Positions 24,791 through 36,740 of a stretch of DNA of 64,000 bases are shown in pieces. The translations under genes and the position numbers were made by a program. Below the pieces are notes generated by a model. That model was not told where the DNA came from, did no database searches, and worked only from the letters and a program-made list of their open reading frames with translations. The stretch comes from Acanthosepion pharaonis (lineage: Eukaryota; Mollusca; Cephalopoda; Sepiida; Sepiidae). The stretch covers positions 412,501 through 476,500 of the forward strand of contig CAHIKZ030004540.1 in the NCBI GenBank assembly GCA_903632075.3, in the 5' to 3' direction. Positions within the stretch are counted from its first letter, which is position 1; each line of letters starts with the position of its first letter.

Positions 24791-26639
24791 CAGAGTGTCC
24801 TTCTCCTAGACCCCAAGGAAATACAACCCAGTCTGTCCTGCTATTTACCCACAGCTGGGGTTTTCAATTTCAGACCCTGTCCTTCTCCTAGACCGATTGC
24901 CACCCAGGAAATACAACAGCCCAGTCTGTCCTGCTATTTGCCCACAGCTGGAGGTTTTCAATTCAGAGGTGTCCTTCTCCTAGACCGATTGCCACCCAAG
25001 GAACAATTCAGACCTGTCCTTCCAGACCACACCAAGGAAATACAAATCTAGTCTGTCCTACATTTACCCACAGCTGGAGGTTTTCAATTCAGACCTGTCC
25101 TCTCCTAGACCGATTGCCACCCAAGGAAATACAACCCAGTCTGTCCTGCTATTTACCCACAGCTGAGGTTTTCTTTAATTCAGAGGGTTCCTTCCCAGAC
25201 CGATTGCCACCCAAGGAAATACAACCCAGTCTGTCCTGCTATTTACCCACAGCTTGAGGTTTTCAATTCAGACCTGTCCTTTCTCCTAGACCGATTGCCA
25301 CCCAAGGAAATACAACCAGTCTGTCCTGCTATTTACCCACAGCTGGAGGTTTTCAATTCAGAGGTGTCCTTCTCAGACCGATTGCCACCCAAGGAAATAC
25401 AACCCAGTCTGTCCTGCTATTTACCCACAGCTGGAGGTTTTCAATTCAGACCTGTCCTTCTCCTAGACCGATTGCCACCCAAGGAAATACAACCCAGTCT
25501 GTCCTGCTATTTACCCACAGCTGAGGTTTTCAATTCAGACCTGTCCTTCTCCTCCTAGACCGATTGCCACCCAAGGAAATACAACCCAGTCTGTCCTGCT
25601 ATTTACCCACAGCTGGAGGTTTTCAATTCAGAGGTGTCCTTCTCCTAGACCGATTGCCACCCAAGGAAATACAACCCAGTCTGTCCTGCTATTTACCCAC
25701 AGCTGGAGTTTTTCAATTCAGAGGTGTCCTCTCCTAGACCGATTGCCACCCAAGGAAATACAACCCAGTCTGTCCTGCTATTTACCCACAGCTGGAGGTT
25801 TTCAATTCAGACCTGTCCTTCTCCTAGACCGATTGCCACCCAAGGAAATACAACCCAGTCTGTCCTGCTATTTACCCACAGCTGGAGGTTTTCAATTCAG
25901 ACGTGTCCTTCTCCTAGACCGATTGCCACCCAAGGAAATACAACCCAGTCTGTCCTGCTATTTACCCACAGCTGGAGGCTTTCAATTCAGAGGTGTCATT
26001 CTCCTAGACCGATTGCCACCCAAGAAATACAACCCAGTCTGTCCTGCTATTTACCCACAGCTGGAGGTTTTCAATTCAGACCTGTCATTCTCCCAGACCG
26101 ATTGCCACCCAAGGAAATACAACCCAGTCTGTCCTGCTATTTACCAGCTGGAGGTTTTCACAGAGTCCTTCTCCTGGAGGTCTGTCCAATTTTCAGAGGT
26201 TTTGTCACCTGTCCTTCTCCTAGACCGATTGCCACCCAGGAAATACAACCCAGTCTGTCCTGTTATTTACCCACAGCTGGAGGTTTTCAATTCAGACCTG
26301 TCCTTCTCCTAGAATGATTGCCACCCTAGGAACCGATACTATTTACCCCCAGCTGAAGGTTTTCAATTTCAGTCTGTCCTAAAGACCGATTGCCACCCAA
26401 GGAAATACACCAGTCTGTCCATTTACCCACAGCTGAGGTTTTCAATTCAGACCTGTCCTTCTCCTAGACCGATTGCCACCCAAGGAAATACAACCCAGTC
26501 TGTCCTGCTATTTTACCCACAGCTGGAGGTTTTCAATTCAGACCTGTCCTTCTCTAGACCGATTGCCACCCAAGGAAATACAACCCAGTCTGTCCCTATT
26601 TACCCACAGCTGAGGTTTTCAATTCAGACCTGTCCTTTC

Positions 26640-27360
26640 TCCTAGACCGATTGCCACCCAAGGAAATAACCCAGTCTGTCCTGCTATTTACCCACAGCTG
26701 GAGGTTTTCAATTCAGACCTGTCCTTCTCCTAGACCGATTGCCACCCAAGGAAATACAACCAGTCTGTCCTGCTATTTACCCACAGCTGGAGGTTTTCAA
26801 TTCAGACCTGTCCTTCTCCTAGACCGATTGCCACCCAAGGAAATACAACCCAGTCTGTCCTGCTATTTACCCACAGCTGAGGTTTTTCAATTCAGACCTG
26901 TCCTTCTCCTAGACCGATTGCCACCCAAGGAAATACAACCCAGTCTGTCCTGCTATTTACCCACAGCTGGAGGTTTTCAATTCAGACCTGTCCTTCTCCT
27001 AGACCGATTGCCACCCAAGGAAATACAACCCAGTCTGTCCTGCTATTTACCCACAGCTGGAGGTTTTCAATTCAGAGGTGTCCTTCTCCTAGACCGATTG
27101 CCACCCAAGGAAATACAACCCAGTCTGTCCTGCTATTTACCCACAGCTGGAGGTTTTCAATTCAGACGTGTCCTTCTCCTAGACCGATTGCCACCCAAGG
27201 AAATACAACCCAGTCTGTCCTGCTATTTACCCACAGCTGGAGGTTTCAATTCAGACCTGTCCTTCTCCTAGACCGATTGCCACCCAAGGAAATACAACCC
27301 AGTCTGTCCTGCTATTTACCCACAGCTGGGAGGTTTTCAATTCAGACCTGTCCTTTCTCC
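26640..27360. repeat. Homogeneous block of B units
   Basis: Consecutive B units differ mainly at the two bases after 'ttcaga': cc, gg or cg (acctgtcc, aggtgtcc, acgtgtcc). The order here is cc, cc, cc, cc, gg, cg, cc. At 25,800-26,000 a cc, cg, gg series appears. These two bases are the main sub-type marker in the block. Few indels are present compared with either edge of the B array. Confidence 0.75.
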
Positions 27361-27584
27361 CAGACCGATTGCCACCTGGGAAATACAACCCAGTCTGTCC
27401 TGCTATTTACCCCCACAGCTGGGTTTTCAATTCAGACCTGTCCTTCTCCTAGACCGATTGCCACCCAAGGAAATACAACCCAGTCTGTCCTGCTATTTAC
27501 CCACAGCTGGAGGTTTTCAATTCAGAGGTGTCCTTCTCCCAGACCGATTGCCACCCAAGGAAATACAACCCAGTCTGTCCTGCT

Positions 27585-27680
27585 ATTTACCCCTGGAGGG
27601 TTTTTCAATTGGAGGAAATACAACCCAGTCTTCCCTGCTATTTACCCAGAGCTGGGTTTTTCAATTCCTGTCCTTCTCCT
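27585..27680. repeat. Aberrant short B units
   Basis: Two adjacent units are shortened and altered: 'acccctggagggttttt' and 'ggaggaaatac' in place of the normal middle, then 'cttccctgc' and 'cagagctggg'. Clean units flank both sides. It is a local deletion and conversion event within B. Confidence 0.65.
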
Positions 27681-28740
27681 AGACCGATTGCCACCCAAGG
27701 AAATACAACCCAGTCTGTCCTGCTATTTACCCACAGCTGGAGGTTTTCAATTCAGACCTGTCCTTCTCCTAGACCGATTGCCACCCAAGGAAATACAACC
27801 CAGTCTGTCCTGCTATTTACCCACAGCTGGAGGTTTTCAATTCAGACCTGTCCTTCTCCTAGACCGATTGCCACCCAAGGAAATACAACCCAGTCTGTCC
27901 TGCTATTTACCCACAGCTGGAGGTTTTCAATTCAGACCTGTCCTTCTCCTAGACCGATTGCCACCCAAGGAAATACAACCCAGTCTGTCCTGCTATTTAC
28001 CCACAGCTGGAGGTTTCAATTCAGGGTGTCCTTCTCCTAGACCGATTGCCCCCAAGGAAATACAACCCAGTCTGTCCTGCTATTTACCCACAGCTGGAGG
28101 TTTTCAATTCAGACCTGTCCTTCTCCTAGACCGATTGCCACCCAAGGAAATACAACCCAGTCTGTCTGCTATTTACCCACAGCTGGAGGTTTCAATTCAG
28201 ACCTGTCCTTCTCCCTAGACCGATTGCCACCAAGGAAATACAACCCAGTCTGTCCTGCTATTTACCCACAGCTGGGTTTTCAATTCAGACCTGTCCTTCT
28301 CCTAGACCGATTGCCACCCAAGGAAATACAACCCAGTCTGTCCTGCTATTTTACCCACAGCTGGAGTTTTCAATTCAGACGTGTCCTTCCCTAGACCGAT
28401 TGCCACCCAAGGAAATACAACCCAGTCTGTCCCTATTTACCCCACAGCTGGAGGTTTCAATTCAGACCTGTCCTTCTCTAGACCGATTGCCACCCAAGGA
28501 AATACAACCCAGTCTGTCCTGCTATTTACCCACAGCTGGAGGTTTTCAATTCAGACCTGTCCTTCTCCTAGACCGATTGCCACCCAAGGAAATACAACCC
28601 AGTCTGTCCTGCTATTTACCCACAGCTGGAGGTTTTCAATTCAGACCTGTCCTTCTCCCTAGACCGATTGCCACCCAAGGAAATACAACCCAGTCTGTCC
28701 CTGCTATTTACCCACAGCTGGAGGTTTTCAATTCAGACCT

Positions 28741-28830
28741 GTCCTTCTCCTAGACCGATTGCCACCCAAGGAAATACAACCCAGTCTGTCCTGCTATTTA
28801 CCCACAGCTGGAGGTTTTCAATTCAGACCT
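28741..28830. repeat. Reference copy of the family B unit
   Basis: This is a clean 90-bp unit with 44 G or C (49%) by hand count. It contains one CpG (in accgatt), CAGCTG, and the 13-bp word gttttcaattcag, which is identical to a word in the caattcag sub-type of family A. It lacks the A segment that carries cacatgttcc and the TA core. Confidence 0.93.
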
Positions 28831-29179
28831 GTCCTTCTCCTAGACCGATTGCCACCCAAGGAAATACAACCCAGTCTGTCCTGTTATTTACCCACAGCTG
28901 GAGGTTTTCAATTCAGACCTGTCCTTCTCCTAGACCGATTGCCACCCAAGGAAATACAACCCAGTCTGTCCTGCTATTTACCCACAGCTGGAGGTTTTCA
29001 ATTCAGACCTGTCCTTCTCCTAGACCGATTGCCACCCAAGGAAATACAACCCAGTCTGTCCTGTTATTTACCCACAGCTGGAGGTTTTCAATTCAGACCT
29101 GTCCTTCTCCTAGACCGATTGCCACCCAAGGAAATACAACCCAGTCTGTCCTGCTATTTACCCACAGCTGGAGGTTTTC
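28741..29179. repeat. 180-bp dimeric higher-order repeat in family B
   Basis: The unit word 'ctgctattta' alternates with 'ctgttattta' in consecutive 90-bp units: C at 28,791, T at 28,881, C at 28,971, T at 29,061, C at 29,151. Positions 28,741-28,920 are identical to 28,921-29,100, and the match continues to 29,179. It is therefore a 180-bp dimer in two full copies plus a partial third, and presumably the youngest amplification in the window. Confidence 0.85.
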
Positions 29180-29479
29180 CAATTCAGACCTGTCCTTCTC
29201 CTAGACCGGATTGCCACCCAAGGAAATACAACCCAGTCTGTCCTGCTATTTACCCACAGCTGGAGGTTTTCAATTCAGACCTGTCCTTCTCCTAGACCGA
29301 TTGCCACCCAAGGAAATACAACCCAGTCTGTCCTGCTATTTACCCACAGCTGGAGGTTTCAATTCAGACCTGTCCTTCTCCTAGACCGATTGCCACCCAA
29401 GGAAATACAACCCAGTCTGTCCTGCTATTTACCCACAGCTGGAGGTTTTCAATTCAGACCTGTCCTTCTCCTAGACCGA

Positions 29480-29570
29480 TTGTCCCACCCAAGGAAATTC
29501 AGACTTAGTCCTTGTCCTGACCGATTTACCCACAGTCTGTCCTGGAGGTTTTCAATTCAGACCTGTCCTT
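29480..29570. repeat. Scrambled B unit
   Basis: The order of B words is disturbed: 'gattgtcccaccc', 'ggaaattcagac', 'gaccgatttaccc', 'cagtctgtcctggagg'. Clean units lie on both sides. It is the B counterpart of the scrambled A units. Confidence 0.7.
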
Positions 29571-30339
29571 CTCCAGACCGATTGCCACCCAAGGAAATAC
29601 AACCCAGTCTGTCCTGCTATTTACCCACAGCTGAGGTTTTCAATTCAGACCTGTCCTTCTCCTAGACCGATTGCCACCAAGGAAATACAACCCAGTCTGT
29701 CCTGCTATTTTACCCACAGCTGGAGGTTTTCAATTCAGACCTGTCCTTCTCCTAGACCGATTGCCACCCAAGGAAATACAACCCAGTCTGTCCTGCTATT
29801 TACCCACAGCTGGAGGTTTTCAATTCAGACCTGTCCTTCTCCTAGACCGATTGCCACCCAGTCTGGAAATACAACCCAGTCTGTCCTGCTATTTACCCAC
29901 AGCTGGAGGTTTCAATTCAGACCTGTCCTTCTCCTAGACCGATTGCCACCCAAGGAAATACAACCCAGTCTGTCCTGCACTATTTACCCACAGCTGGAGG
30001 TTTTCAATTCAGACCTGTCCTTCTCCTAGACCGATTGCCACCCAAGGAAATACAACCCAGTCTGTCCTGCTATTTACCCACAGCTGAGGTTTTTTCAATT
30101 CAGAGGTGTCCTTCCCTAGACCGATTGCCACCCAAGGAAATACAACCCAGTCTGTCCTGCTATTTACCCCACAGCTGGAGGTTTTCAATTCAGACCTGTC
30201 CTTCTCCTAGACCAGATTGCCACCCAAGGAAATACAACCCAGTCTGTCCTGCTATTTACCCACAGCTGGAGGTTTTCAATTCAGACCTGTCCTTCTCCTA
30301 GACCGATTGCCACCCAAGGAAATACAACCCAGTCTGTCC

Positions 30340-30450
30340 TGCTATTTACCCCTGGGTTTTTCAATTCAGACCTGTCCTTCTCCAGACCGATTGAAAATAC
30401 AACCCAGTTTTCTGCTATTTCAGAGGTTTCCTGTCTTCTCTAGACCGATT
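30340..30450. repeat. B units with deletions and A-like words
   Basis: Two shortened units lack 'ccacccaagg' (gattgaaaatac) and then read 'cagaggtttcctgtcttc', which resembles the A word gtggtttcctgttgtcttc. This is either chance after deletion or a small A patch inside B. Normal B resumes at about 30,450. Confidence 0.55.
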
Positions 30451-31259
30451 GCCACCCAAGGAAATACAACCCAGTCTGTCCTCGGCTATTTACCCACAGC
30501 TGGAGGTTTTTCAATTCAGACCTGTCCTTCTCCTAGACCGATTGCCACCCAAGGAAATACAACCCAGTCTGTCCTGCTATTTACCCACAGCTGGAGGTTT
30601 TCAATTCAGACCTGTCCTTCTCCTAGACCGATTGCCACCCAAGGAAATACAACCCAGTCTGTCCTGCTATTTACCCACAGCTGGAGGTTTTCAATTCAGA
30701 GGTGTCCTTCTCCTAGAATTGCCACCAAGGAAATACAACCCAGTCTGTCCTGCTATTTACCCACAGCTTGGAGTTTTTCAATTCAGACCTGTATCCTTCC
30801 TAGACCGGTGCCACCCAAGGAAATACAACCCAGTCTGTCCTATTTATTTACCCACAGCTGGAGGTTTTCAATTTCAGACCTGTCCTTCTCCTAGACCGAT
30901 TGCCACCCAAGGAGTTTCAATTCAACCTGTCTGTCCTAGACCTATGCCCAGTCTGGAGGTTTTCCAATTCAAACCTGTCCTTCTCCTAGACCGATTGCCA
31001 CCCAAGGAAATACAACCCAGTCTGTCCTGCTATTTACCCACAGCTGGAGGTTTTCAATTCAGACCTGTCCTTCTCCTAGACCGATTGCCACCCAAGGAAA
31101 TACAACCCAGTCTGTCCTGCTATTTACCCACAGCTGGAGGTTTTCCAATTCAGACCTGTCCTTCTCCTAGATGATTGCCACCCAAGGAAATACAACCCAG
31201 TCTGTCCTGCTATTTACCCACAGCTGGAGGTTTTCAATTCAGAGGTGTCCTTCTCCTAG

Positions 31260-33190
31260 ACCGATTGCCACCCAAGGAATACATCAGTCTGTTCTGCAAC
31301 CCAGTCTGTCCTGTCCTATTTTGCCACCAGGAAATACAACCCAGTCCCACAGCTGGAGGTTTTCAATTCAGACCTGTCCCTTCTCCTAGACCGATTGCAA
31401 CCCAGTCTGAGGAAATACAAGGTTCCTTCCCAGTCTGTCCCAAGGGAAATATTTCTGTCCTGCACAGCTGGAGGTTTTCAATTCAGACCTGTCCTTCCCT
31501 AGACCGATTGCCACCCAAGGAAATACAACCCAGTCTGTCCTGCTATTTACCCACAGCTGGAGGTTTTTCAATTCAGACCTGTCCTTCTCCTAGACCGATT
31601 GCCACCCAAGGAAATACAACCCATTGGACGTCTGTCCTGCTATTTACCCACAGCTGGAGGTTTTCAATTCAGACCTGTCCTTCTCCCAGACCGATTGCCA
31701 CCCAGGAAATACAACCCAGTCTGTCCTGTTATTTTACCCACAGCTGGAGGTTTTCAATTCAGACCTGTCCTTCTCCCAGACCGATTGCCACCTAAGGAAA
31801 TATAAACCCAGTCTGTCTCATATTTACCCCAGCTGAGGTTTCAACCAGACCTGTCCTTCTCCTAGGACCGATTGCCACCTAAAGGAAATACAACCCAGTC
31901 TGTCCTGTTATTTACCCACAGCTGGAGGTTTTCAATTCAGGTCCCTCTCCCTGGGACCGATTGCCACCAAGGAAATACACCCAGTCTGTCCCATTTACCC
32001 CAGCTGGAGGTTTTCAATTCAGAGGTGTCCTTCTCCCAGACCACTGCCACCCAAGGAAATACAACCCAGTCTGTCCCATACCCACAGCTGAGGTTTTTTA
32101 GACCTGTCCCACAGCTGGAGGTTTTTTTACCCACAATTCAGAGGTGTCCTTCCTACCGATTGCCACCCAAGGAAACACAACCCAGTCTGTCTTGTTATTT
32201 ACCCACAGCTGGAGGTTTTCAATTACCTGTCCTTCTCCTAGACCGATTGCCACCCAAGGAAATACAACCAGTCTGTCCTGATTTTTACCCACAGTTGGAG
32301 GTTTTCAATTCAGAGGTGTCCTTCTCCTAGACCGATTGCCACCCAAGGAAATACAACCCAGTCTGTCCTGCTATTTACCCACAGCTGGAGGTTTTCAATT
32401 CAGACCTGTCCTCTCCTAGACCGATTGCCACCCACAAATACAACCCAGTCTGTCCCAATTATTTACCCATACTGGAGGTTTTCATTCAGCCTGTCCATTG
32501 CCACCTTAAAGAAATAAGGCCAAATTTACCGATTGCCACCATGAAATGCCATTTTACCCCATGGCTCAGAGATTTTCAAGTCTGTTCACCCACCTGAGGT
32601 CACCCAGACCTGTTCTCCTAGACCGATTGCCACCCAAGGAAATACAACCCAGTCTGTCCTTATGATTTACCCACAGCTGAGGTTTGGAGGTTTTCCTAGA
32701 CCGATTGCCACCCACAACAATACAACCCAGGTGTCCTTCCCAGACTGAGGATCAGAGGTGCCACCCAAGGAAATACAACCAGTCTGTCCTGCTATTTTTA
32801 CCCACAGCTGGAGGTTTTCAATCCAGAGGTGTCCTTCTCCTAGACCGATTGCCAAACCCAAGGAAATACAACCCAGTCTGATCGGCTATTTACTCATAAT
32901 TGGACGTTTTGATTCAGAGTTTTCCTTCCCATAGACTAGATGACGCCCAAGGGAAAAAGAACCCTGCCTGTACTGCTATTTACCCACATTCTTTATCTGT
33001 CCTGCTATTTACCCACAGCTTTGGTTTCAATTCAGAGTGGTTTCCTTTGTCTAGACCATGGTTTGAATACAGCCAGTCTGTCCTGCTATTTTAGCTGGGG
33101 TTTCAATTCATTGTATTCTCCCTAGACATTGCCACCCAAAATACAACCCAGTCTTTCCTGTTTATTTACCCACAGCTGGGTTTTCAATTC
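31260..33190. repeat. Decayed right flank of the B array
   Basis: Divergence rises towards the junction. There are scrambled units at 31,270-31,480, single-base losses from 31,690 on, and heavily altered units at 32,455-32,620 and 32,680-32,770. From 32,900 units mix in A-like words ('agagtggtttcc', 'gaccatggtttgaat'). The pattern matches the usual expectation that array edges are homogenised less than centres. No gene is visible. Confidence 0.8.
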
Positions 33191-33260
33191 AGAACAGTCC
33201 TCTTCATGGTTCCATTTCTTTTATTATATATGAATTATTTCTTCTTTGGTAAAGATATGA
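33175..33260. repeat. B to A junction
   Basis: The last B unit ends '...cacagctggg' and runs through 'ttttcaattcag' into 'aacagtcctcttcatgg' and the A core. The switch falls inside the word common to both families (about 33,180-33,193). That is what a crossover or conversion endpoint in homologous sequence would leave. Confidence 0.8.
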
Positions 33261-34799
33261 AGTGGTTTCTATTGTCTTCAACATGGTTTTGAATTCAAAG
33301 AACTAGTACTCTTCACATATTTCCATTTCTTATTATATATAATAAGATAGCAGACATTAGAGCAGCATGTTCTTTGGAATTATTTTTTTGGTAAGATAGC
33401 AGAGTGGTTTCCTGTTATCTTCAATATGGTTTTTCAATTCAGAGCAGTCCTCTTCTACATGTTCCATTTCTTTATATATATGAATTGACATTGCTTCTTT
33501 GGTAAGATAGCAGAGGTTTCCTGTTGTCTTCAACATGGTTTTTGAATTCAGAGCAGTTCTCTTCCACATGTTCATTTTTTTATTATATATGAATTGACAT
33601 TGCTTCTTTGGTAAGATAGCAGGGAGTGGTTCCTGTTGTCTTCAACATGGTTTTGAATTCAGAGCAGTCCTCTTCATGTTCCATTTCTTTATTATATATA
33701 TGAATTGACATTGCTTCTTTGGTAAGATAAGAGATTTCCTGTCGTTTCTTCAACATGGTTTTGAATTCAGAGCAGTCCTTTCCATGTTTTTCTTATATAC
33801 ATGGTTTTAATTCTGTTGCTTCAACATGGTTTTCTTCTATGTCCTCTTCTTACATGTTCCATTTCTTTTATTATATATGAATTGACATTGCTTCTTTGGT
33901 AAGATAGCAGGAGGGTTTCTATTGTCTTCAACATGGTTTTTCAATTCAGAGCAGTCCATGTTCCATTTCTTTATTATATATGAATTGACATTGCTTCTTT
34001 TTCCATTTTCTTTATGGTTTTGAATTAGGACATTGTCGCTTTTTTATATGAAGATGTAAAGTGGTTTCCTGTTGCTCTTCAACATGGTTTTGAATTCAGA
34101 GTGATCCTCTTCATGTTCCATTTCTTTATTATATATGAATTTATTGCTTCTTTGGTAAGATAGCAGAGTGGTTTCCTATTTGTCTTCAATATGGTTTTGA
34201 ATTCAGAGCAGTCCTCTTCATGTTCCATTTCTTTTTTATATATGAATTGACATTGCTTTTGTAAGATAGCAGAGTGGTTTTGTTGTAACATGGATAACCA
34301 GTCCTTTCTACAGCGTGGTTTCCTAGTTGTCTTCAACATGGTTTGAATTCAGAGCAGTCCTCTTCACATATTCCATTTTTTATTATATATGAATTGACAT
34401 TGCTTCTTTGGTAAGATAGCAGAGTGGAACCCTGTTGTCTTCAACATGGTTTTGAATTCAGAGCAGTCCTCTTCACATGTTTTCCATTTCTTCGTATTTA
34501 TATATGGTTTTGAATTCAGAGCAGTCCTCTTCACATGTTTCACTTTTATTATATATGAATTGACATTCTTTTGGTAAGATAGCAGAGTGGTTTCCGTTGT
34601 CTTCATGGTTTGAATTCAGAGCAGTCCTCTTCATATGTTCCATTCTTTATTATATATGAATTGACATTGCTTCTTTGGTAAGATAGAGTGGTTTCCTGTT
34701 GTCTTCAACATGGTTTTGAATTCAGAGCAGTCCTCTTCACATGTTCCATTTCTTTATTTATATATGAATTGACATTGCTTTGGTAAGATAAGAGTGGTT

Positions 34800-35050
34800 T
34801 GTTGTAACATGGTTTGAATTCAGAGTGGTTTCCTGTTTTCTTTATTATATATGAATCAATTGCTTCTTGGTAGCAGAGTGGTTTTCAATTCATGGTTTTG
34901 AACAGTCCTCTTCACATGTTCCATTTTCTTTTTTAGCAGAGTGGTTTCTGTTGTTATATGGTTATGAATTGACAGTCCTTTCACATGTTCCTTTCTTATT
35001 ATATATGAATTGACAGTGGTTTCCTGTTGTTCTTCAACATGGTTTTGAAT
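34800..35050. repeat. Scrambled A units
   Basis: Unit words are shortened and rejoined: 'tttgttgtaacatgg', 'ttttctttattatat' directly after 'gtttcctg', and 'gttatatggttatgaattg'. Regular A flanks both sides. Confidence 0.7.
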
Positions 35051-36089
35051 TCAGGCAGTCTTCACATGTTCCATTTCTTTATTATATATGAATTATTGCT
35101 TCTTTGGTAAGATAGCAGAGTGGTTTCCTGTTGTCTTTAACATGGTTTTCAATTCAGAGCAGTCCTCTTCACATGTTTCCATTTTCTTTTATTATATATG
35201 AATTGACATTGCTTCTTTGGTAAGATAGCAGAGTGGTTTCCTGTTGTCTTCAACATGGTTTTGAATTGAGCAGTCTCTTCACATGTTCCATTTTTTTTAT
35301 TATATATGAAATTGATATTGCTTCTTTGTAAGATAGCAGAGTGGTTTCCTGTTGTCTTCAACATGGTTTTGAATTCAGAGCAGTCCTCTTCACATATTTT
35401 CCATTTTTATATATATATGAATTGACATTACTTTTTGGTAAGATAGCAGAGTGGTTTCCTGTGTCTTCAACATGGTTTTTAATTCAGAGCAGTCCTCTTC
35501 ACATGTTCCATTTTACTTTATATATGAATTGACATTGCTTCTTTTGGTAAGATAGCAGGTGGTTTCCTGTTGTCTTCCAATATGGTTTTTGAATTCAGAG
35601 CAGTCCTCTTCATATGTTCCATTTCTTTTATTATATGAATTGACATTGTTTTTCTTTAGTAAGATAGCAGAGTGGTTTCCTGTTGATATTCAACATGGTT
35701 TTGAATTCTAGAGCAGTCCTCTTCACATGTTCCATTTCTTATTATATAGAATTGACGACCCTTCTTTGGTAAGATAGCAGAGTGGTTTCCTATTGTCTTC
35801 AACATGGTTTTTGAATTCAGAGCAGTCCTCTTCACATGTTCCATTTCTTTTATTATATATGAATTGACATTGCTTCTTTTGTAAAAGATAGCAGAGTGGG
35901 TTTCCTGTTGTCTTCAACATGGTTTTTCATAGAGTATGAATTGACATTGCTTTTGGTAAGATAGCAGAGTGGTTCCTGTTGTCTTTAACATGGTTTTGAA
36001 TTAGAGCAGTCCTCTTCACATGTTCCAGTTTCTTTATTATATATGAATTGACATTGCTTTTTGGTAAGATAGCAGGTGGTTTCTGTTGT

Positions 36090-36740
36090 CTTCAACATGG
36101 TTTTGAATTCAAACGTCCCTTCACATGTTCCATTTCTTTATTATATATGAATTGATTACTGTTTTTGGTAAGATTGGTTTTCGTTGTCTTTGTTTTGTAG
36201 AGCAAACTCTTCTTTCAGCATGATTATATTGACATTGTTTTGGTAAGATAGCAGAGGGTTTCTGTTGCTCTCTAACATGGTTTTGAATTCAGAGCAGTCC
36301 TTTCACATGTTCCATTTCTTTATTATATATGAATTGACATTGCTTCTTTGGTAAAGATAAAGTGGTTTTCCTGTTGTCTTTCAATATGGTTTTGAATTCA
36401 GAGTAGTCCTCTTCACATTTCCATTTCTTTATTATATATATGACATTGACATTTGGTAAGATAGCAGAGTGGTTTCCTGTTGTCTTCAACATGGTTTTGA
36501 ATTCAGAGTGATCCTTCTACATGTTCCATTTCTTTATTATATATATGAATTGCTTTTTAAGATACAGTGTTTCTGTTGCTTCAATATGGTTTTGAATATG
36601 TCTTCACATGTTCCATTTCTTTATTATATATGAATTGGATATTGCCTTCAACATGGTTTTTGAATTGAAACAGTCCTCTTCACATATTCCATTTCTTTAT
36701 TATATATGAATAGCAGAGGGTTTCTGTTGTCTTCAACATG
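36090..36740. repeat. Diverged A units
   Basis: Several units are reduced to fragments (36,165-36,250 and 36,540-36,720), for example 'gtttgttttgtagagc' and 'gattatattgacattg'. One near-normal unit lies between them. Everything alignable is A, and nothing else is recognisable. Confidence 0.65.

Larger units (their letters stand above)
24790..33190. repeat. Family B satellite array (90-bp tandem unit)
   Basis: Head-to-tail copies of a 90-bp unit with words gtccttctcctagacc, gattgccacccaaggaaa, tacaacccagtctgtcc, tgctatttacccac, agctggagg and ttttcaattcag. 'gtccttctcc' at 28,741, 28,831 and 28,921 shows the period. Length divided by period gives about 93 units. GC is about 49%, against 35% in A, and CAGCTG occurs once per consensus unit. 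Because 90 is three times 30, a frame stays open across units until an indel occurs. Two of the three + frames lack stops in the consensus, and the third is closed by TAG in 'cctagacc'. Peptides such as PPKEIQPSLSCYLPTAGGFQ are products of this period. They lack an ATG at their starts, and indels switch the frame between units, so I do not call a gene. Confidence 0.96.

Noticed and set aside
24764..32330. Long + strand open frames in the B block (up to about 310 codons) as a repetitive protein
   Set aside because: They follow from the 90-bp period. Starts lack ATG, two frames are open at once, and frames swap at indels. No ribosome-binding, promoter, intron or codon-bias signal supports them.
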